Of a DNA stretch of 64,000 nt, positions 50,558-62,994 are shown piece by piece. The DNA is from Spisula solida. Its lineage: Eukaryota > Mollusca > Bivalvia > Venerida > Mactridae. Position 1 is the stretch's first letter. Every line of letters begins with the position of its first letter. The stretch spans positions 8,072,501 to 8,136,500 of the forward strand of contig OX365944.1 in assembly GCA_947247005.1 (NCBI GenBank). Direction: 5' to 3'. Below the pieces are notes generated by a model that worked only from the letters and a program-made list of their open reading frames with translations, was not told the origin of the DNA and did no database searches. A program made the translations under genes and the position numbers.

Positions 50558-51594
50558 ATGAACAATATAAAATATATAAATTAATGTTGCAATTAGTTTG
50601 AGGTTAAAAGCTAAAATGACTCGCCTATTATCTATCGTTTGTGGCATTCAGGATAGCATAAATCCTTCAGTATAAATTATTTCATAAATTCGAATTTCAA
50701 AAACAAGTGCATTCCGAATATTTGTGAAAATGCATTATACACATTAAACTGAAATGCGTCAGACTTGCACGAGATTATGCTATGAGTATTTGTTTAAATA
50801 TATCGTAACAAAACACAATGCACGTGATGAACTAAAAATACGTGATTCTTGTTGCGTCCTAGTCGTTAATAGCGTGGTTTATCATTATAGGTTACCCGCA
50901 CTTCACGTGCAAAAACAAATACGTCATGTGTCAGAGCCTAACTTTAAAGGTATGTCATCTGTATTTTGGTTCGGATACGCTAAAATCTAAATGACAACAA
51001 ACCGGTATGATAGCATACCTAACATGGACATCCGCCTAGAATGGTATATTTCTCCACAGAAACAGCATCTCCACAAACGGGAACAAAAGACGACTGTATG
51101 TACAGTACAACCTCTCCAGAGCGGCCCTATGTAAAGCAACCACCTTTCTTTAACAACGCCTTAAAATTTTCCCTAATCTGATATTTACTATAAATTTAAC
51201 CTCTGTAGAGCAACAACCTCTGAACAAAGACCAATATTTGCAGCTCCCTAATGGTGTTGCTATACAGTGGTTATATTTGACCTCTGAAAGTTGGTAAGTT
51301 GGTAAATCAGATTATTAACCAATCAGCGGTCTCTACATTAGAGGTCAGATAATTTGACCAGGTTGAGTGGGTGAGTTGCGATTTTGATTTCTAGGCCCGA
51401 CATACGAAAGCCGACAAATGGTAATGGTATATAGCTTCCATGCTTGAGGCTACATGCAGGTCAATTAAACATTAAACAAATTATATGACATATTTAAGTT
51501 TTATAATTTCATTATGTATCCATACGCTTGCTATTTTGTGCACGGTCTTTAGATTTATTGATGTCATGTTTCTGTTATTTTAATGTTTACTGTT

Positions 51595-51744
51595 GAGGGC
51601 CTTACGGCCGATTGACAGTTGTGTCAAGTATTAGTCAACACTATTGACCTGTCGCTAATTAAGCTCCGTGTGTTTTCGTTTTTGTACATGGATATTCATG
51701 GGTGACAATAGTGGCAGGTAATATGTTCCCTCTATAAGAAAGTC

Positions 51745-51785
<41 letters not shown>
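51595..51785 (+). mobile_element. retroposon 3' end with long ATT microsatellite tail
   Basis: GGGCCTTACGGCCGATTGACAG and ATGTTCCCTCTATAAGAAAG match the element at 21228. The tail is an uninterrupted run of about 17 TTA units (roughly 51747-51787), much longer than in the other copy, which suggests later expansion or a younger insertion. Confidence 0.6.
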
Positions 51786-51786
<1 letters not shown>

Positions 51787-52189
51787 ATGTTGTCTGCAAG
51801 TTACTGGAATATCGTCGGTGAAACACAAACATGTACCAGATATTAGCCAGTAACAAGATATACCTTTAATAATATGTGCTACAAGTACATGGGTATAAAT
51901 AGTTCATATGATGATAAATGTGTGAGTGCTATCTTTATACACAAGCTCGTGTTTTGCGAGCTCTACATAATGCAATGAGGCCCGTCTTTTACATTAACCA
52001 ACGAAAAGGATTGATGGTTAACTAATTTACTGTTTAGTCGGGTTTGACGCCGTCTCTCAACAACTTTACAATTCCCCGAATCAGTTTTCTTTGACTGAAT
52101 CTGAACCAGTACTTACCTTACCTTCCACCAGGAACCAGCAAATTCTCGACATGCGGAGGACACTCGACATTGATGTCCATGTGTCATAG

Positions 52190-52285
52190 AATGATGAGAC
52201 CTTCCACGACCGGGTATTGAACCAGGATCACTCGATTACACATCAAGCGCGCTACTCACGGGACCACGGTTCGGCTCAAGTGACC
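52190..52285 (-). repeat. tRNA-like SINE fragment
   Basis: In reverse complement GTGATCCTGGTTCAATACCCG resembles a B box, with GCGCGCTTGATGTG upstream. It is not an intact tRNA gene. Confidence 0.45.
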
Positions 52286-52296
52286 GAAATATGGCC

Positions 52297-52723
52297 AGGC
52301 CCCGATCTCCCGAAACATCTCAATCTGACCTTAATCTCATTTCAAATACTGCCATATGTCTTTTAGATAATATCCATGGGAGGCTGGACTCAAAGTTCGC
52401 ATCACAAAACAGACACAGTTATTCTTATTTTAGTAGTGAGATTTCTACTTGAGATGCTTCGGGGGATTAGGCCCCGAGCTCCCGAAGCATCTCAAGTAGA
52501 AATCTCAACTCAAATTTGAGGTTTTGCTAAAATCAGAATCGGGATAAGAGATAAATCTTAAGCTTTTGCTTTTGGCATTTTACTGTAATAAACTCAGAAA
52601 TACATTTCTGTTTAGTGATGCTAATATTGAGTCCAACCTTGCATGGAAATTAAAATGAAGACACATGCCAACATTTGAGATGAGATCTAGCTCAGATTGA
52701 GATGTTTCGGAAGATCGGGACCG
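52297..52723. mobile_element. 430-bp fold-back element, palindromic along most of its length
   Basis: Outer arms (CGATCTCCCGAAACATCTCA, about 52302; inverted at about 52692-52720), intermediate blocks (GGCTGGACTCAAAG versus TTGAGTCCAACC) and a perfect inner stem (52438-52463 with 52481-52506) pair in register. The CCCGAAGCATCTCAAG motif at the centre repeats the terminal motif. Confidence 0.85.
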
Positions 52724-53030
52724 GGAATTAACACTACCTCTTTGTTATGGTATATCTCGAATTGAATTTGTTATGAGATATATCACGCATAGTGATTGCG
52801 AATTGGGTTTAGGGTAACAGAAAGTTGTACATATATGTTCTCATAGACTGCAAAGTCTTGTGTTACGTTGTGTATTAAAATAAACTGCAAATATTTCCTT
52901 ATACAGTCTCTATTTGGCGAGGGCAAGGACATGCGTATAATCATTAGCAACCATATTATAATCACCGCGTATAAACCAAATCACTGTATGAATTATTGCG
53001 CGACTATACAATTCAACTTGTATGACTTAT

Positions 53031-53110
53031 TGTGCTAAAAACATCTGTGATTTCCGATCACTGTACGACTTGTGCTAAAAACATCTGTGATTTCCGATCA
53101 CTGTACGACT
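53031..53110 (+). repeat. exact 40-bp tandem repeat upstream of the TATA box
   Basis: TGTGCTAAAAACATCTGTGA plus twenty further bases is repeated twice without a mismatch (53031-53070, 53071-53110). The surrounding stretch (52978-53190) is itself related to 53500-53640 in intron 1, which repeats CTGTATGACTTATTG, ACAATTCAAC and ATCTGTGATTTCCG. Promoter function is possible but not shown. Confidence 0.9.
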
Positions 53111-53345
53111 TATTTCATGATTATACAATCCAACGTGTATGCCTTATTGCGATAACCGGAAGGTGACTCGTTTATACAAGTGCGATAATGCAACGCTGTA
53201 GATTGACACACTGCTGGTCAGTCCTAGCAAGCGTTGAACGATTTATCAATTTAAACGTTCGTATCGGTTATATACACATCGTTGAGTACTGTGTGTCGGG
53301 CCTCAATTTCACCACACCCTCTAATAACCGGTTCTGACGAACGTG

Positions 53346-53353
53346 TATAAAAT
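53346..53353 (+). promoter_or_regulatory. TATA box of the nine-exon secreted-protein gene
   Basis: TATAAAAT lies 67 bases upstream of the ATG at 53413, which places transcription start near 53375-53380 and leaves a short 5' UTR. The match is strong and the position is plausible. Confidence 0.6.
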
Positions 53354-53412
53354 GAGCCAGCTGGACAATCCACATCACATTATTGTCAGAGGACTGATAG
53401 AGGGTGGAGAAG

Positions 53413-56400
53413 ATGATGTACCTACTTTCGTTGTGTATGCTGGTTGCAGTCTGCCATGGTAAGTGAAATTTTGTTACATTGTATTAGTGGTTCACAGCGT
53501 ATAAACATCACTGTATGACTTATTGAGATACTATTCAATTCAACTTGTATGACTTATTGCTAGCAAAATCATCTGTGATTTCCGGTCACTGTATGACTTA
53601 TTGGTATACTGTACAATTCAACGTGTATGACTTACTGCGATATCCGGAAATAACTCGTTTACACACTGTGATTGATAGTACTGGTATTGTTTTACGCTGT
53701 TTATGCTCAAGCAGTTAGGCAGGGCATGTTATTTACAAGATATTTGTTAAAATATTAATGCCTGTTCTTGCTAATTAAACGGGTTGCTGTTGAGTGGGCG
53801 GGTGTTGTGGAACTTCGTTGTTTCTAACTCGGCCTAACGTTTTATCGTTTTGTCGTTTTTGTTCAACATGCTCCGTAATGTTATATATGTAATCAGGAAT
53901 TCGGTCGTAAGTACGAACTCAATATTTTGAGAAAACAACAAACTGTCTGAACTTCTCTTATGGAAAATCAAGCTTTTTCAACTTCAGTTTGGTCAACATG
54001 ACTTACTACCTTCTAAATCTAAGCCAGCGAAGTAAGTTTTTGTGCAGCAGCATTAAGTCGTAAACCAGATGCATTGAACCCCGGGAGTAAAGACATCGTG
54101 TAATGTTAAAGCAATATTCATAGAACCACGTGCTTCCGTCATTTATATGAATTGCGATATTTTTCTTTGCAAGTTTCGACTTCACGACTTCTATTACTGG
54201 CAATGAAATTGTCCAATGTATGGGGTTCCATTTGGGCCAGAATAGTTTATTACTTCACATGTTGCTACATTTTAACTTGCCCTATATGTACCTTTTTCCC
54301 CACTTGTGTCGTAATTCATAATTAACAGGAAGACAGCCCCCCCCCCCCCCCCCCAGCAAAAGCATCGTCAGTTGGACAACCGACTCCCATGTTAAGTCTT
54401 GTGACTTTAAAATTATTAATATTCGTGGTGGATTCAGTTTCTTGGATTTAGTGGATAACCTCTAGCATGACATTAAATTCCCCTCGAATAATTATACCAA
54501 TAAATGTTCACAGTGGCTGCCATTCTTGCTTCCAAGTACAGTCGGGTATAAAAGTCGGGTGTTTAGAAGTTTAATTGCATATATCAAACTTGTAATAAAG
54601 TTATGTTTGATGTTTGAATGATTTTTACAAATGTGTGAATTTTGACCATGCCAATTTTCATCAAATCCGAAATCCTTGAAAATTAAGTCCCCACGAAAAG
54701 GGGTCTTTTTCACCAAAACCACGAAATTTTGTCCACTTGAAATTAGTTTTTACAGCATATTTTGACTTGATGTTACATGCATTTAAGGTTGGCCTAAAAG
54801 AATTGCAAGTATCACAGGAAATAACGATACGTTCAATCAGGTACCAGTCTACTCGACGACACCCTACCCAATGAACACCGGTCCGGCTCCCAAACCAAAA
54901 TGGGAGAATGAAGAATTTGACCGTATAGAAGAGGCATTCAAGTTCCCTGGAACTCACTATTTGCAGGACCTGATTCGTGAGAACTATGAAAGTGACTGGA
55001 CGATGGATCCAGAGGATATAAGAGGTGACTTTTTCATGCTTTCTCTCGTCTTTCGCCTATTGATAGCGTTACCTATTTTTCTCAGACGGGTTTGAGTTGT
55101 AAAATGTTACTAGTGTTTAATTGCATAGTTCGAACGCAAGTTGAAATTACATTATTTCCCATTTAAATATAATCTAAAACGTCAAAAGTTTTGGGTTATA
55201 TCTGTAAAATTATATGTAATATCGCTTGCCTCTCTGCTATGACAAAATCCTTCAACAATCGTTCAGGCGTTAATGGTGTTTTCATGTCCCCATAGGATGG
55301 CATATAAAAATAGCCTGTCCATCCCTAGGTTCGTTCTTACACACGAAAACAACTTCGAAGGTGTCGCCTAACGCAATAGAAATATACTACTCAAAACTTT
55401 ACTAAGGGTCAAGAAATCAAATTTTCATGTCTTTCTGACGTTGACTAAACAAAACCAATAAAGAAAATGTTGTGCAGTTATGACATCATACCTGCTTCTA
55501 AATTTCGAAAACAAATGTGTCTTGCATATGGCAAGCATTGTCAAAATGGTAAGGTAATGGATAAGCCCTATTTGTATGGACCAATGTAGCAAGAATAACA
55601 TGTACATTTTTGTCATTTTTATTTGCATAAATCGTGCAACATCCAAAATGCCAAGACATTTACTGCATTCTCTGTTATCACAGCAGCTTGAATGCAGCAC
55701 GAAAATTCTAATGGGGTAGGGCTTATCAGCACTTAGACATCAAATTTTGAAGTAATCTTTATCCGTGTGCAATAGTGCGTCATGTTTCTGAAAAAACTAC
55801 CAAGTCAATCTTATTCAATTTGCTAAATATTGAAAGTTGAAAATTTCTTGACCCTTATCAAAATTTGAGTAGTATAATTATATTAAAATTCATTCTGTTA
55901 CCTCGTTAGTTCAAGTGCTCTTCACCATCAAAGGTATCGTACGTCGATGTCCCCGGGATAATAGAGAGGTTGCGATTCGAACGTGTACGACTACGTGTAC
56001 GTGTAGCTACCCGTACATGTATACGTACGCGTTGCAATTGTAATTGGCTTGCGAAACACAACGTGGGCGTGTAACATCACAAGGCAGTTGTAACATGATT
56101 TCTTCGTGAATCGATAATGAGTGTTTATATAAACTCACTGAGACTACCGGCGAAAATATTGGGTTTCCCGTGCATACGCATACCTATGTGACGTAGTACC
56201 CATTATATTTCCGTCTGTCACACGTCCGTTACTTGTAGAAACTACACATAACTGGATGACGAAATACCAAAAAATAGTATTCACGTACACGTACACGTTA
56301 CACGTTGCCTTTCGCAACCTCTCTATTATTGCTCCCATCCCGGGTTCTCGGGCATGTTCCTCTTACAGCCATACCTCTTTGCTACATGACTTTTACAGTT

Positions 56401-59400
56401 TTACCATATTGTCCTTTAAAATAAATCTTGTTTAAATCATGATAGTGAGATGGTTATCCTGTTTCGACATGCTTATTGAGGCTGGTTTTTGTTTCTTTCA
56501 GATTATTTCGAGTTCCCAGAATGCGACATGGATGATTTCAAGAGACAAATGAAGGGTGTATACAAGGCTACAGAAGACCCGGAAGGAACGGCCATATTGG
56601 CTACTAGATTTCTCATCAAACATATCTTCCGTCAAAAGATGAAATGTCCTTCTAATATCATTGATAAGAGCTTAGTCAGTAAGTACATTGTTTCCTTGTT
56701 CAATATTTCATTGAAATGGAGCCTTGGAGTAACGGACATCCTATCGTTGGGCAAATTAAGAGGTCGTAGAATTTTTTTACACTTTCTCTTGTACTCGAAG
56801 CGCCAAATAATGAAACAAACATCAGTTCCAATTGTAAATCACTGTCCGCGCCTGGCATCCAGCTCACAACCACAAATGACAAGGTGCCCTCGCAACCTGA
56901 CTGGTTATATTCAATAGATATTACATGGATTTGTACAAACTTGATATCTGCTTCATGAAAGCCGTTCCCCAAGTTCTTAAAGCTTTTAGCTTCATTTAGC
57001 AAACTAAAAACGTAATAAATGTTACAAACGTATTCATGACCATTTGAACGAACATGCAAGCACCTTAGGTCCGATTAATAACAAATCTTCCCCGAGTATA
57101 GAATCGAATCCGTATGGGTGCAAATTATTTACATTCCAATACATGTGTATGTATCATATTTCAGAATTGATGTACCTGGGTAGGCATATGTTCTTCAGTG
57201 AGACTGACGGTCACTTCTACAAGTTTCTAGTTGAGATGGCATCAATGGTAAACTTTGAACTGGAACCTTACGCCGATGAGATTGCAGCCGATGGTGTAAA
57301 GAGGATGGATTATATGCTTTTCAATAAAACTATCGAGTTCTTGGTTGGCTTCGGTTTGCGAGGTAGGCTTGGTTATTGTGTTTATGTGAATTTTAAAAAG
57401 ATTATACCGGAAGGGAATGAACAATGACCAGACTGGCGACTTCAGTACACTCGCGCAATATGACGTACCTTTGGCGCAACAAAGTTGTATTTCTCTTCAT
57501 CATATATAGTGAGATACAACCTTGTTGCGCCAAAGGAAAGATGTTAGCTACTTGGAGCTCTTTGCTATCTTGTACACGCCCATTCGTTTAAGATAGCAAA
57601 TCTTCAAAATACTTGTCGTTAACCTGCATGTAAAACGTAACTATAGCTTTACATTATCTAACCCTATGATATAGTTGGTGTATTTATTTCGTGGCAATTG
57701 GTTATATGTCTACATACGAGTTTCAAGACAACAGATCATTGAAATTCGAATGTGCATTGCAGGATTTTTTTTTAATATTTTACGTCTTTTTGTAAATTTT
57801 TCTCTTAACCAAATATATTGACCATGGACAGTTCCTTTGATCAGTTGTCCGGCATGATAAAGGCATGGTCTTAGCAGTCATATCTTAACAAACTCGGTGG
57901 ATTTAATATCCGGTCAGATTTTAACGCAGTTACTTGTAGATACCATATACCGAACAAGCTGAACTGGTCCTTGTAACGTTGCGAGTGATTTATGGTTTAA
58001 AAGATGACTCAGGATGTATAAACTATGGTAAACAATGCCTACTATTACATCGGACCAAAAATTTTCCAATATACATGTAAACTGTAAATTTCCATGAAAG
58101 CCTGTTTCGTACAATAGTGTGTGCACTATTTTCAATGTTCTTGTTCATTCAATACTTTATAAATACAGCCTTATATAGCAACACACTTTTGAAACGCACA
58201 ATATGGTTGTACAGTTTGAGTTTAAATTTGTAATAAATGGTTACTTCTGGAACAAGAGTTTTTTATGAAAGTTTGTTGGTTCTAATGGAGGGCGTACTAC
58301 AGTTACACTGAACTTCGAAATACACTAAGGAACGCATTTCCGGTACATGAAAAATTGCTGATTCTGAGCAATTACATGTATTTCATTGTACATCCATAAT
58401 CGCATCAGAGACTTCTTGATTTGCCATCCAGTCATTTCACGGGAATGTATTATAAGTTCTTGCTGTTTAAATCTTTAGAATGTCAATCTAAAACTAATAA
58501 GTGTGTACAACCTCTTCGGGTGACATATTCCCTCAATAAGGACACTAAAACATTGTCAAATTATTTAAGATAACACGTATGTTTCTTTACTTTTCCAGAT
58601 GTGGCTTTTACGTCACATTCATTGTTTGAAGGTTTTGAAGATTACTTCCGCTATTATATGACGTCGAAATCTGACTATTATGCACCATCAATGCTTGACA
58701 CTATGCGTGGATATATGTGGGAACTCCGTTGCTATGACGTCCAGGAAATGGTGGATTCACATCTTAATATGATCAGCATGTTTAAAGAAAAGTACGTATT
58801 GTCTGACCACATTAAAATGAGATTCCGAGCCTAGTCTGACGTGTCTCGGTTTAATGTTTATAAATACTATCAAAATTCAAAACAAAGGTCTTTGAGGGTT
58901 GACTTTTCTATAATCTAAAGTTTATTGCTAGATGAAACTTTTATCACCTCCCCCATCAATACCTTACTGTTAAGCAAGACGCCTAACTGGCCTGCTTTAT
59001 GCGAGGGTTATTGGCTTTTTTACAGCAACAAATCAGCAGGTTTAGAATTATAAAGTCGTAAGTGCTACTTTATAAGACCCATGCATATTTGAAATCTGCA
59101 TCAAGAGGCGCTTCTTATGAAAATCGGAACTGGTCATGTTGACCAAACCGAAGTTGAAAAAGCTTGTTTTTCCATATGTAAAGTAGTTTTCAGACAAATT
59201 TTTTTTCTCAAAATATTTATTTTGTACTTACGACCTTCGAATTCTAAGCCAGCCAGACGCTCGTCTGCAACCACAGGGCGGTCTGTTGCTCTTGGTAGAT
59301 TTAAATGTGTCACTTCTGTTATACACAATGTCGGGTATGTAATGTTGTGTGAATTGTTTATGAATGGATGATTACGATAGATGCAAAGTAATCCATATAG

Positions 59401-61092
59401 GACCTATGTTCATTTTGAAGAAAGTACTTCGACATCTCTCTAAATGTCGGGTTTCTGAAAGTATAGCACACAGAATTTGATATGATCCTGACCTTTACGC
59501 ATGAATATAATTATTACAAGCTTCGTGTAAATATTTAAATTTCCGCTAGGAAATTCGTTAACACTTTCAGATTCGGTGTCATTGAAACTTCTCATCTATG
59601 TGTTAAAGCCGAGGAATTCTTTTTGGAATATATGCATAAAATAATGCCTGGTATGGAACATCACATACCTAAAGAAAATATTTGGAAATTATGTGACGGT
59701 ATAAAAGATCTAGTCAATGAAGTGATGGTCCACGTAGAGAAATATGAATCTGCCTTGTATACCCGCAGTATCAGCGAACTGGAAGGACTTCTAAGAGAAA
59801 ACCTCGGTATGTATTAACGAATGTTGAGTTCAATTAAACTTAGTACAATAAGAAACGTACATGTTAATTTTCTCCGTAGGGTTACATGTTAATCCGACAG
59901 TTTTTGGTCAGTCAGCCGGCATTTTCTTCTCGGCTACGTTTACCATTAATGTTTTGTCTACTTGTTCCCAGGTATCTCTGCTTTTATCAAACTGTATTCA
60001 CATGCGACTCTGATTTGGAGGTTTTAAATACTAGTTGTTAAAGAAGCATTTTCCCGGAAGTTTTAAAACAAGACTACCAAAACAACTTTAATGTGTTAAC
60101 AATTAAAACACACCAAATCAGTTGTTCTGTGTGACCTTCGAAGTTAGCTATAGAATAACATGTAACCCTACGTTTCTTTATTATTTTATCAGTTTACTAA
60201 TTCCGTTCATCAACAATGCAATTTTCAAATCAACGTATGCTTGTTGCGACAGCCGAGTGATCTAATGCAGTTCTACTTTCGCACTACTTTAGGCGATGGT
60301 GTCGTACAGAAAGGCTTCGAATCCCAATGTTGGTCCAATATATTACTCTAATCTAAACTAGCCAAAGGCGTTTTTAGAATTTTTTATGTATACATTGTTA
60401 AACAGTTTTTCTCCATGTTGTTTAATCCAAATTATCACACAAACTGAATTGTACACAGCACACGCCGTGACAATGTACCTGTTCTACTCGACCACCTTGC
60501 ACGCACCCGTCAACTTTATAAGACGCAATGTTATGCTGTTTGGTACCATGATTGCTGTGTAGTGTCCGGGTCGTCAACCATATTTTATCTGCATAAGAAC
60601 TGTAAATTTATTTTGGATCAAACTATAGCTATAGTCTGCATAAACCATGACATTCCAATACTTGATGCTGAAAACTTGTTTACACTGTAGCATTACGACT
60701 AGACTCTGACGTCACAAAAATCAAAATCAAGACGAAATTTCAACAAAATAGCCGTATAAAATAAGATCTTCTTACGGCTAATTTTGTTTCACAAGCGAGA
60801 GCAAATGTAACAAATTTTGTCTTGGATTTGATGCATTCAATGACACCAAGCGTCACGAGGTATTGCCACACTTGTTCAGTGAGAAGTTCAATAACCAAGC
60901 AAAGTTGCATAATTTTATTGATGGTAAGTTAGTCGCCTTGTGCCATTTCACTTGGACTACATGCAAGGACCATGCCCTCGACAAGACTATAATAAATGAC
61001 AAGTTTTCTTTTTTTCACTAGGTGAACCAGAATGGATGTTGGTTTCTGGGGCAGCCAACAGACTAGGCTTCTACGAGCAGAATAATTATTAA
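53413..61092 (+). CDS. secreted protein of unknown family, 434 aa, nine coding exons
   Basis: Exons: 53413-53458, 54818-55024, 56502-56678, 57165-57362, 58599-58791, 59571-59806, 59972-60020, 60796-60923, 61022-61092 (stop TAA); 1,305 nt in total. All junctions are AG/GT and phases agree (1,1,1,1,2,1,2,1). Most donors are strong (GTAAGT, GTACGT, GTATGT); exon 7, a 49-base micro-exon, has a weak donor GTTTTA. Residues 1-16 (MMYLLSLCMLVAVCHG) form a signal peptide, followed by a Pro-rich stretch (VPVYSTTPYPMNTGPAPKPK). The remainder is acidic, aromatic-rich and probably helical, with scattered Cys and N-glycosylation candidates NDT, NKT and NDT. I recognise no domain or catalytic motif. It is probably an extracellular protein. 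Confidence 0.78.
53870..54056. repeat. dispersed repeat with TTCTAARTCTAAGCCAG end
   Basis: TCGGTCGTAAGTACGAACTC at 53902 and TTACTACCTTCTAAATCTAAGCCAG near 54004 form an imperfect inverted pair enclosing AGTTTGGTCAACATGA. Relatives are at about 59095-59260 and 63665-63820, which share GAGGCGCTTC, CATGTTGACCAAAC and ACTTACGACCTTC. The family is non-coding. Confidence 0.55.
54337..54354 (+). repeat. homopolymer run of 18 C
   Basis: Eighteen consecutive C bases lie in intron 1 of the nine-exon gene. The length is likely to be unreliable in any sequencing assembly. Confidence 0.95.
55385..55874. mobile_element. 490-bp MITE with TA target duplication
   Basis: The left end TACTACTCAAAACTTTACTA, continuing AGGGTCAAGAAAT, is an inverted copy of the right end (AAGAAATTTTC-type in reverse; GAGTAGTA at the edge). 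TA flanks both sides (55383-55384, 55875-55876), as in Tc1/mariner-class elements. It lies in intron 2 of the nine-exon gene. The minus-strand open frame at 55425-55700 is internal to it and has no transposase motifs. Confidence 0.8.
55958..56329. mobile_element. 372-bp MITE with ATAATAGAGAGGTTGCGA ends
   Basis: The 18-base ends at 55958-55975 and 56312-56329 are exact inverted copies. The inner flanks on both sides are runs of ACGTGTACGT, themselves nearly palindromic. It is also in intron 2 of the nine-exon gene. Confidence 0.8.
57468..57536. repeat. hairpin, about 27-bp arms
   Basis: CCTTTGGCGCAACAAAGTTG (57468) pairs with CTTGTTGCGCCAAAGG (ending 57536) across a loop of about 15 bases containing CATCATATATA. 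It lies in intron 4 of the nine-exon gene, about 105 bases past the donor. Confidence 0.8.
60245..60335 (+). repeat. tRNA-like SINE fragment
   Basis: ACAGCCGAGTGATCTAATGC resembles an A box region and GGCTTCGAATCCCAATG a B box, with the 22-base TTAGGCGATGGTG segment between. It lies in intron 7 of the nine-exon gene and is degraded. Confidence 0.5.
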
Positions 61093-61334
61093 AATGTTAA
61101 GTTTACAACCCTACCAGTGTACCAGTAAGTTGCATTTTAATACGGGCATAATTTTATAAATGGAGACATTGGTTGGCAAATTTTGCTACGTCTAATTTTA
61201 ACTTATTTTCTGGGTCACTCGGTAACCAAACCAGATAATACTTCAATGTAAAGTTCGGTCCAATAAAGATTTTTATACTCTCGTTCCTAAAACGAGAACG
61301 TGTTATCGGAGCACATGTGTATTGGCGGACTTCC

Positions 61335-62185
61335 GGGTACTGTTTTATCAAAGCATTTACGCTAGCGTAACTCTAAGTTTTCCGTAAATATTGCGTACGT
61401 CGATAATATTTGCGCAAATGCGTTTTACTAAGATATTTTTTCTCATGTTTTGTCGTAAGTATTGGCGTAATTCTACGCAAGGTCGGAGTAAGCGTAAATA
61501 GCAAATATGAACGTAGTGAGGAGTTTTTGCCACGCACTGTTGATTTTCGACCGTCACTTGTTGTTATAGACCGTGATTAGTAATATAAATAGAGGATCTT
61601 GCATGAGTGCTCATTACATACGAGTTTTATTAAACGAGTGGGCAAAATGATATGACACGAGGCTTTGCGCGAATGAGCACGAATGTAAGATTCTATTTAT
61701 CACATAACCTTAGAAAACGCTCAATATTGTTCAGAAGGATGATGTGCGCTGCATATGTTTCAGCCAAAATTTAGCGGTACAATGAGCGCGACGTCATGGT
61801 GACATTGATATTATCCTGACGTCAGTGACGGATCAATGCATTGATTGGCTAACGTCACGTCAAGCTAATTTAAATATTTATTGCACGGTCTGTGAGTGCC
61901 GAACGATATTTACGTCACGGCTTTACGGCACTCCTGGACCGCATGTTATGTGATAAACCTGTTTAATCATCAAAACTTATCGAACTTTTATGTATATTTA
62001 TTCACTCTGGTTCCCGTTATATTGGTAATATTGTGGCCCGGTCTACGTTCAATATTCAATATTTTTACGTAAATGTATGCAACAACTTGCGATCGTTTAG
62101 TAAAACACACTTAAGGATTTGCGTAAGTGACAAATATTTGCGTAAACTTACGCGACATTTACGCAATGTTAGTAAAACAGTACCC
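61335..62185. mobile_element. MITE-like element with GGTACTGTTTTA ends, containing a nested hairpin
   Basis: The left end GGGTACTGTTTTATCAAAGC is an imperfect inverted copy of the right end (AGTAAAACAGTACCCT). ACGTAAAT/TTTGCGTAA motifs recur on both sides. Within it, 61588-61615 pairs with 61672-61697 (GAGTGCTCATT stem) and TTTATCACATAACCT at about 61696 pairs with ATGTTATGTGATAAACC at 61945, marking a second element inserted inside. A related left end (GTACTGTCTTATCAAAGCAC) is at 25747. Confidence 0.65.
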
Positions 62186-62262
62186 TGATGTGTACTGTAA
62201 CTTCAATATTTGCCAAATTTGTACGTAATACTTTTATGGACAGAACTTCATTTCGTTTTTAA

Positions 62263-62994
62263 TACACTCGGCAAAACTTATAAGTACACACTTGTTTATT
62301 TGCCCATAGCTCCGTCAATGCGTGCATGATCGTGCTGAAAATTTCAACATATGTAAATTGGATATGTAGAGTTACAATACAATCGATGTTTTTAACATCT
62401 GATTTAAATTATCACAAACAGAATAAACTAATGATGCCAACAGCAGAATCTAAAAAAACACAATAATGCCGTGTGTTCATCGGGCGATTGTCAGGTAGCT
62501 AATGCACATATGGCCCCGCTGCGCTGATACAGTACGGTTTCAAGTCTATGTTTCTATCACGGACACAGTAATAAAGAAAACAATGATAGGAACAAGCACA
62601 CTTTAGGTTTAAAAATATCAACTTCTGATAAAAAATTTGGAACATGGTTAACTCCCCTTGACCATAACAATAAAAAATATTTTTAAAAGTAAAAAAACAC
62701 CATGTTTGAAAAATCGAATTATTTTGTGTTTTTTTAATTTGACAATAAATCTAAAATTCAAATTTACCTTACATAAAAATAATTTGCAAATACGCGTCAA
62801 TTTCACGGCCATTTTACGGCTTTTGACGTTTCATGGTTCAATGAACCGCTGTATTTAATTTTGTAGAAAAAACTTTATTTATTCAGTCTTTGTCAGTCAA
62901 TACCATGTACACAAAATTTCATGCAAAAATAATAAAAAATAAAAAAGTTATAACGATAAAACGACGTGTGTACTTATAAGTTTTGCCGAGTGTA
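62263..62994. mobile_element. 732-bp MITE with 29-bp perfect inverted ends
   Basis: Bases 62263-62291 and 62966-62994 are exact reverse complements (CACTCGGCAAAACTTATAAG core). If the outermost TA on each side is the target duplication, the element is of Tc1/mariner type. Perfect ends suggest a young insertion. It lies in the probable 3' UTR intron. Confidence 0.85.

Larger units (their letters stand above)
48151..52180. other. repeat-rich intergenic DNA, no gene
   Basis: No spliced coding model could be built. The stretch contains the 158-bp tandem repeat, hairpins and MITE-like elements listed separately. Short open frames here coincide with those repeats. Confidence 0.5.

Noticed and set aside
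56489..56917. 142-codon frame extending past exon 3 of the nine-exon gene
   Set aside because: Only 56502-56678 is exon. The remainder is read-through into the intron beyond a GTAAGT donor.
60796..60923. Alternative reading of exon 8 in another frame, directly joined to exon 6
   Set aside because: That frame is open through the exon but leads to an early stop in exon 9 and gives a less protein-like sequence. The micro-exon model resolves phases cleanly.
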